Source: Strigamia acuminata (taxonomy: Eukaryota; Arthropoda; Chilopoda; Geophilomorpha; Linotaeniidae). From it: 60,000 bases of DNA. The notes below the pieces were generated by a model. The model was not told the origin of the DNA and searched no databases. It saw nothing but the letters and a program-made list of their open reading frames with translations. The stretch covers positions 8,992,001 through 9,052,000 of the forward strand of contig OX442319.1 of the NCBI GenBank assembly GCA_949358305.1, written 5' to 3'. Positions 53,897-60,000 of this stretch are shown here, piece by piece. Position numbers and translations under genes: made by a program. Every line of letters begins with the position of its first letter. The first letter of the stretch is position 1.

Positions 53897-55480
53897 AACA
53901 GTTGTTCGCTTTGATTCAAACACGAAGATTTAAATTTTTCCTCTTAAGTAGCAAAGTAGCATGAAACTTGATTGTTGTCATACACTCCGACATTTGTCGT
54001 AAACATTGACCCATTGGGTGCATTCAAAGTGAAATGAATTATTTGACTTATCATAATCTGAATTATCAGCAATTAATGCAAGTCATTGGCTGATGTGGCT
54101 GAAATGTTTTACCAGCCACAGGAAATGATGTAATTTACATCACTGAAATGATAATTTAATTCCAATAAGTGGCTTATTCCAATTCCAATGGCGAGATCAC
54201 ACTCTTGCCATTAGAAATGTTCAGTGGCTAGTTACAAAGGCGAATTTGCACCAATTCGCCATTGGAAACGTCCAAATGCACTTCCAATGTCGAATTAGTG
54301 CAAATTTGCCATTGAAAGTAAATTTGGATAAATTATAAAACTTTGCCATTATGATTAATGACATGATTCGCCGTTGGTACGCCACCCCCAACTGAGGTAT
54401 GGAAAATATGTTGGGAACATTGACCCCTAAACAAACATATAGAAAAGACTGAAACAACCATGAATTTTTCCATTTGTGTTGTGTGACCAGCAGACCAACA
54501 CCACATTGGCACGTCATGACTACAGTAGTGGATTTCTGACAACACTCAAAACAAGCATCTTCCATTCCGTTCCTTCTGATTCTGATGCAACACTTGCATA
54601 GTGCATTGTGGGCTAGGTATAGTTTTGTGTAATATAGCGACATCTGTCGCCACACGTTGAAAATATCCCATTAAATGTAAAATTATAAAAAAAATAATAA
54701 TTTGCACCCAATCTATTTTTAAAATAATGCCACAGTAAATTATTTTACAGTTGTGAGGTAGAGAAAAGGTAGAGAAAAACCAAAACCACATCTAGAACTA
54801 ACATAATGAATTTTTGAAATATTTTATTGAGCAATATAGCTAATTATTTCATATTATTCTTTTCTTTCAATGATGCAGAAGACAATCGCAGCATCTGATT
54901 CTGAAGATGATAGAGAAAGTCCTAAATCTACACGACCTTGAGAGGTTTGCAATTGTTGCAATGGTGCATTGTGGTGGTTGGGGGCCCACCAAATGGGGCC
55001 CCACCAATTTATGTTCATAAAATAAAATTAAAATGAACATAGGAATATTTTATTTGTTTATTTATTTATTTTTTGAAAAACTGATTAACTGAAATGGGGC
55101 TCCCGGAAATCTGGGGGCCCAAATAACAATAAAATGAAAAGCATTTAAATGTGTTTCTGCAAATTATTTTATGGCTAGAAAAAAAGATAATTGGACTTTT
55201 CTTTCCATAGAGTTCCGCCAATTGCTTTCATGAATGAATGAATACTTAAAAATGAAAAGTCTGCAACTTCAAAGCGTTGTTTCTGCATGATTCACAATTT
55301 TCAGTCTCAGATACCTAATTTTGTCCACAAACTACGGAAGGTTCCAGAACCCATCCGAATTTAACAGAAATTTATTAATTAAGGAGTAAACAATTTTTAA
55401 ATTACCGATAGTAACTAATTTATGTTAATAATAATAATAAATTTACTAAAAATCCGTATTAATTTTCAAAATCTTTACGA
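53897..55480. other. Intergenic between the cuticle gene and Lasp
   Basis: No gene recognised. 54180-54330 has hairpin-prone words (AAATTTGCACCAATTCGCCA, GTGCAAATTTGCCATTG). 54960-55125 has GGGGGCCCACC / TGGGGCCCCACC and GGGGGCCCAAAT palindromes. A 144-codon minus-strand frame at 54655-54221 lacks support. Confidence 0.4.
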
Positions 55481-55696
55481 TTTTAAGATAACATTTCTAT
55501 TTAGGTTGTATCGAGCCGACTTCCGTAGATCAGAAGGCGTGTCCACCATTTTGAGGTTTTCGTCGAGTTTGCTGTTCACACGGGTCACAAGTGTTATCTC
55601 TTTGGAGGATTTAGTCGCAAATACAGTCGGGTTGGTGTTATAATCCGCATCTCCAATTATTGCGGACGTTTGCAGTGATTTTAACCGCTGTCGAAA
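55480..55696 (+). promoter_or_regulatory. Lasp: Lasp 5' UTR / promoter-proximal region
   Basis: Less AT-rich sequence immediately before the ATG (CGAGCCGACTTCCGTAG, GGCGTGTCCACCATTTTGAG), no TATA box. ATG context CGAAAATGAGC. Confidence 0.4.
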
Positions 55697-58600
55697 ATGA
55701 GCAAAAAGTGTGCTCGTTGCGACAAGACTGTCTACCCATTGGAAGAGCTAAAATGTCTTGACAAGGTGGCGCCTACTTATTTCTCTTATTACAAAAAAAT
55801 GAACTAAATTCTTCGTGTTGTAACGACTAATCAAAAACTAATCAAAAAATGCATTCACACTTTTCCGCTTTCCGAGTTTGCAACGAGTTTAATTAACTTT
55901 TATTTTGTTTTTTTATTTTTGCATTTAGGTTTGGCATAAAACCTGTTTCAAGTGTCAAGAATGTGGAATGGCGCTCAATATGAGGACTTATAAAGGATTC
56001 AATAGACTGCCATACTGTAATGCGTACGTTTGCACATTTTGATGTTTTTTAAATTATTTTTTTTTTCATTTTAAAATTTAATTTAATTTAATTGAATTTT
56101 TTTTTTAATTTTTTTTTCTTATATAAACTTTCTCTAAAGTGTTATTTTTAGACGTTTTATTTCCTGCAACCAGGATTCGAGGATTTGACGTAAAACGTCT
56201 TAAATTTTAAGTTCTCCACACCCACCACTTCCTCTGAGAATAAATTTAATTGGACATGAAATGTGATTATAAAACTATTTAAAACTATTTCCAGTCACTG
56301 CCCACAAGCGAAACATACTACGGTAGCCGATACTCCGGAAATAAGAAGAATTCAAGAGAACACGAAGATCCAAAGCACAGTTAATACAATTTTATATTTA
56401 AAATAGAGAAATTATTTACCGAAAACAGTAAGCAGTGGAGGGTACAAGCATTGCTTCGGCTTTGTGCAGGTTGAATATTCACGGGAATTTTAGGGCATGT
56501 CACTACGAATAAGTGCAAATTTAGCATTTTTTTTAAAATGATACAAATTTCAAATGAGAGCATGGCCTTATTTTTGAAAATTGAATCAATTTTAGGTGGC
56601 TTGCGACATGTATCGAGGGATTGCTGTTTATCCACAGTGGTCGGATTCAGCTGGTTTCGACCAGTTCGTTAGACTCAGTTGCTAAAAATTCCTGAGTTCT
56701 TCAAAACATCGCTAATCCTGGATTCTACCACTAGGTGTATTCGAAAAGTCATTAAAACGAATGTAAAAATTCGTGTAAATGTCGTGCAAATTGGTTAAAC
56801 GGAAACGACTTGCACGCCACGTTTTAATTTTCTGTACAGGAACATTGGCTACTATTTTGGTGCCATCTTGGATTATCGGTTCTATTTTTAATGTGAGTTT
56901 AACATGTGCAGAATCTAGTAATCGTATATAGAACAATCTGATTGTTACATATTTTTCAAGTGCTAATTTATTTACACTTGAATTTACACTGAGATTTACA
57001 CACATTTATTTTTACACTCGAAAATTGGGTCGTTTAACGTGACATTTACACTACCTGTTGCACTGGTCGTTTAGTGCAAATGACTTTTCGAACGAACCTA
57101 GTGTCTATCGATAAGCGACTAATCTGCGGGAATAAAAATGGGAGAGTCAGCCGATGGGAGAGGGGGTTATGGACACCTACATACAAGTTACTTCGTAACC
57201 GACACTTTTTTGACGTTTTTAGGTGAAATATCACGAGGATTTTGAAAAGCAGAAAGGAAAAGTGACTCAAATTGCAGATGACCCTGAAACCCTGCGTATT
57301 AAGCAGAATACACGCATCATCTCCAATGTTGCTTATCATGGAGACTTGGAAAAGAAAGCGATTATGGAACAACGAAGGCCAGCTGTGGCAGGTGAAAAGA
57401 ATGGAGATGATGATATGGATTTTCACATTGAAGGTAAGGGAATTTGTTGTATAAGCGCAGAGCTTAATTATACTAGCTGCATTCTTTGAAAGTGTTTGTG
57501 TTTTTTGAGATTACATTTTATCATGTCTTGTTTTCCGGTTGATTTTTGAGTGTAGGTGTTTTATATTTGTGTTTATACAATTTTGTTTTAGTGCGGTTGA
57601 ATTCAAAATCATTCTACTTGCATTAAAACTTGAAGAGAGAATAAAACAACCATTTTTGTCCTGCTGGTTCAGCGGCAACATAATGGATGCCTTCAAAATG
57701 CTTTCAAAACGTACAATCTCCTAAATCACCCGCGGTTGTTTACTATGTTCTACTATTTTCATGTTAAACCTAGTATAAGCCTTGAAATGTTTGTTTTGGC
57801 AAGTTTTAACGCCACAAACACCAAACACGACTTTTCGAATGCAGCTACCGCTTTGTCCAATTATTTTGATTTGTTTGTGTCTTAACATGATAGACAACTA
57901 AATGTCAATAATTTGGGACATATTTGCACGCTTTGTCCCACATTTCGGCTAACTTCTAACAATTGTTTAGGTAAAGATGAACCGTCGCCCATCCAAACTC
58001 CATTAATCATAGAGAAAACTCCCGAACCAGTTGAACCAGCTTCTAACAACCAAGGTCAGTAGGATAATAGGCAGCAATAATAGCGCAGAGCCGAGAGAAA
58101 TTTGTCTTAATTTCCTCCTTTTTGATTAGCTGCATCCAATCACGCTAGGGTTTCGGTACCGGGAAACCGGGGTTCCGATTTCCCCGGAAACCCGGTGAAA
58201 AATCAAGGTACCGGGAACCGGGAATTTTCAAAATAACCGGTTCCGTCAAAAAACGTCGTTAAAACGTCATTTTTGTCATTGTAACGTTACAACTTGTAAT
58301 GTTTCAATGATGAAAATGGCTATTTTTACCATAAAAAATGGCTAAAATTGGCCATTTTTGACGAAAAATGGCTAAAATTGGCCATTTTTTACGAAAAACG
58401 GCCATTTTTAGCCATTTTTTGTCGCCTGATTTTAATTCCCGGAAGTACCGATTTCCCGGGAATACCCAGCCATTTTGGTACCGGGAACCGGGAATTGGAA
58501 AAGGGCGAGAAAACTGAAACCCTAAATCACGCAGTAATACGTAAAAACAATTATTTTCGTTTTTTTAGTTGCAGCAAATGTGCAGCCATCGCATTCTGGC

Positions 58601-58928
58601 AAATATAGTGAATTGGCGTCCCAAAATATCACAAAAGAATCCCCTTATTCTGCCCGACAATCCTCAACCCTCATTTATTCTTCTGAGCATGGTCCAGGTA
58701 GTGTAACACTTAATTCCCTTTTTGAGTTATTTCTTCCACTGGGGGAAGGGCCTTTACTTGTTTGTTTTTCGTTTTAATTTGATTAAACACACATGATAAA
58801 CAGTTTTACACTTTTTTTTGCCTGCAAGTCGGGGTTAACCCTTCAACTTTGTTTACTAGTCATGAAGAATCTTTCGTTTCTCGGAAATCTTGAGAGCAAC
58901 ACAATTTATTCTTGTGACGGTGCCAAAG
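55697..58928 (+). CDS. Lasp: Lasp (LIM and SH3 protein), 5' part; partial at the window edge
   Basis: Seven coding exons: 55697-55765, 55929-56023, 56295-56379, 57223-57433, 57971-58054, 58569-58697, 58860-58928 (247 codons plus one base). Exons 1-2 and the start of exon 3 encode one LIM domain, C5-x2-C8 ... H26-x2-C29-x2-C32-x2-C35, ending LPYCNAHCPQ. Two nebulin-type actin-binding repeats follow (VKYHEDFEKQKGKVTQIADD and the NVAYHGDLEKK block), each with the xxYxxD/E core. Exons 5-7 encode a low-complexity linker (TPLIIEKTPEPVEPAS, SARQSSTLIYSSEHGP), all phase 1 at both ends and so easy to splice alternatively. The SH3 domain is not found before 60000 and must lie downstream. Lasp binds actin filaments and links them to SH3 partners at the cell cortex and in muscle. 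The exon 3 donor GTTAAT is non-optimal. Confidence 0.92.
56730..57102. mobile_element. Palindromic MITE in Lasp intron 3
   Basis: The ends ACTAGGTGTATTCGAAAAGT and ACTTTTCGAACGAACCTAGT are inverted repeats over about 23 bases. The inner arms share GTGTAAATGTCGTGCAAATT with GACATTTACACTACCTG. Non-coding. Confidence 0.75.
58146..58524. mobile_element. hAT-type MITE in Lasp intron 5
   Basis: The 379-base element starts TAGGGTTTCGGTACCGG and ends CTGAAACCCTA, flanked by an exact 8-base duplication AATCACGC (58138-58145, 58525-58532). The inner part holds GGTACCGGGAACCGGGAATT inverted copies and AAAATGGCTAAAATTGGCCA repeats. Confidence 0.9.
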
Positions 58929-59040
58929 GTAAAGCTAAAAGTTAAATTAACAGCATGTCTGTGAACGATTAATATCTTTGTTTATTAATCATTAGGCAAA
59001 AAAATATTGAAAATTACAGTGTGAGCTGTGTGCGGTCATA

Positions 59041-59310
59041 GTCATTTTAGCGACGCTCATTTTAGCGATTTTTACCAAAAAAGTCCCATTTTAGCGAACA
59101 TGTCATTTTAGCGACACAAAAACCTAGGTTTTAGCGACAATCCGGCTCAAAAAAGTGGTTTTCATAAAAAAACCAGTAAGGTTAGGTTCGTGGGGGGTCA
59201 AGACGCTCTTCTTAGGAATTAAACCTAGGTTTTTGTGTCGCTAAAATGACGTGTTCGCTAAAATGATGTGTCGCTAAAATGAAATCGCTAAAATGAAATC
59301 GCTAAAATGA
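59041..59310. mobile_element. Palindromic MITE (CATTTTAGCGAC)
   Basis: CATTTTAGCGACGCTCATTT at 59043 and its complement units CGCTAAAATG at 59240-59305 form arms meeting at the AAAACCTAGGTTTT words (59119-59134 and 59223-59236). The limits are approximate. Confidence 0.65.
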
Positions 59311-59429
59311 AGTACTTCCGCTGTGTGGGCTGGACATAGGATTGGTCCCAGAAATGTGTCCGTTCCAGTTACTGTCTGTAACTGTGGGAATAGTATCTTA
59401 GTGATTTGATTGACAGACGATTTGTCACG

Positions 59430-59640
59430 TACAGTCGTGGACAAAAAAACTTTCCTTCAGTTTAGCTGTTTTAAGTTTATCTATCATTATTTGCCCGCTC
59501 TATCTGTTGTTAGGGCAAGACGAGAGACCCGGTCAAGATTGATGTCATTGAATCTCAATGGATTTTTATGCCATCTGGTAGATAAACGTAAAACAGCTAA
59601 ACCGAAGAGAAGTTTTTTTTGCCATGGTTATAAAAATCTT
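59430..59640. mobile_element. Palindromic mariner-like MITE
   Basis: CGTGGACAAAAAAACTTTCC and CAGTTTAGCTGTTTTAAG at 59435-59480 are mirrored at 59580-59632 (CGTAAAACAGCTAAACCGAA, AAGTTTTTTTTGCCATGG). The left end ACAGTCGTGGACAAAA resembles Tc1/mariner termini. The frame over it (59410-59718) is not coding. Confidence 0.65.
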
Positions 59641-60000
59641 CCCTGCCAGCTGAATAATCTAATATGTTATGGATTGAGGTGGTTCTACGACATTAAAATG
59701 CCAAGTTGTTGCAAATAATCAATGAGTTTACGCACACTTATTGTGCGGGTGATCTTGAAGCTAAGTAGGGAAGATTTTTATGATCGGATTTTGGCAAAAT
59801 TGGGTCATTTTTTCGAGAAATGCCAGGCTGATATTCCTTGTCAATTTGTGATTGATTGCGTTTAGGCTCTACCGTCTTATCCTGAATCGACTTTACTAAA
59901 TCTGCAGTCGAAAGAAGGAAAACTAAACATATTGATGTCCGTTATCATTTTATTAAAAATGGCATTGTCTTCTTGTGAGGTGGCGTTCTAATCGAATTTT
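59641..60000. other. Lasp intron sequence to the window end
   Basis: No exon recognised. Presumed intron before the SH3-coding exons. Confidence 0.4.

Noticed and set aside
54221-54655. 144-codon minus-strand frame with several Cys
   Set aside because: No homology recognised, no promoter, poly(A) or splice support; low-confidence random frame.

Overview
This window is AT-rich nuclear DNA from an animal, most likely an arthropod. The pointers are a chitin-binding (CBM14) cuticle-type protein with a long Pro/Tyr repeat domain, arrays built on the TTAGG motif mixed with TCAGG, a secreted Gly/His-rich protein, spliced genes with introns from about 60 bases to about 1 kb, and many foldback (palindromic) transposons. 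I cannot place it more precisely.

Layout. 0.4-1.0 kb: a small Gly/His-rich secreted protein on the minus strand. 1-28.8 kb: gene-poor and dominated by inverted-repeat elements, satellites and nested insertions. Several foldbacks carry recognisable target-site duplications. Two carry GC-rich fragments of host developmental genes: a frizzled fragment at about 6.2-6.5 kb and a caudal/Cdx exon fragment at about 23.4-23.8 kb. Two others have TTAGG/TCAGG arrays as cargo. At 16-20 kb lies a higher-order repeat whose ~600-800-base units each contain a 33-base minisatellite of different copy number. 28.8-30.6 kb: a decayed C2H2 zinc-finger gene and an LRR-like gene with a frameshift.

31-41.1 kb: a tandem array of four full-length single-coding-exon paralogues (~480 aa, unrecognised helical family), a diverged truncated fifth copy and a short remnant. 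The copies are mosaics of each other, which points to gene conversion or unequal crossing-over. 41.7-45.6 kb: a head-to-head pair, an NRBF2 orthologue (minus, four exons) and a secreted PEBP-family gene (plus, four exons), with about 200 bases between the start codons. 46-50.5 kb: no gene recognised. 50.6-53.7 kb: the four-exon chitin-binding protein gene with a TATA box. 55.7-60 kb: the first seven coding exons of Lasp (LIM domain and nebulin repeats); its SH3 end lies beyond the window, and its introns hold several palindromic MITEs.

The part most worth following up is the set of foldback elements. Nested direct repeats and interrupted paralogous copies define the ends of several. They contain satellites or captured exon fragments between their arms, so they look like non-autonomous transposons that pick up and spread both host gene pieces and telomere-like satellite. 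All identifications were made by reading motifs and splice signals; no database search was possible.
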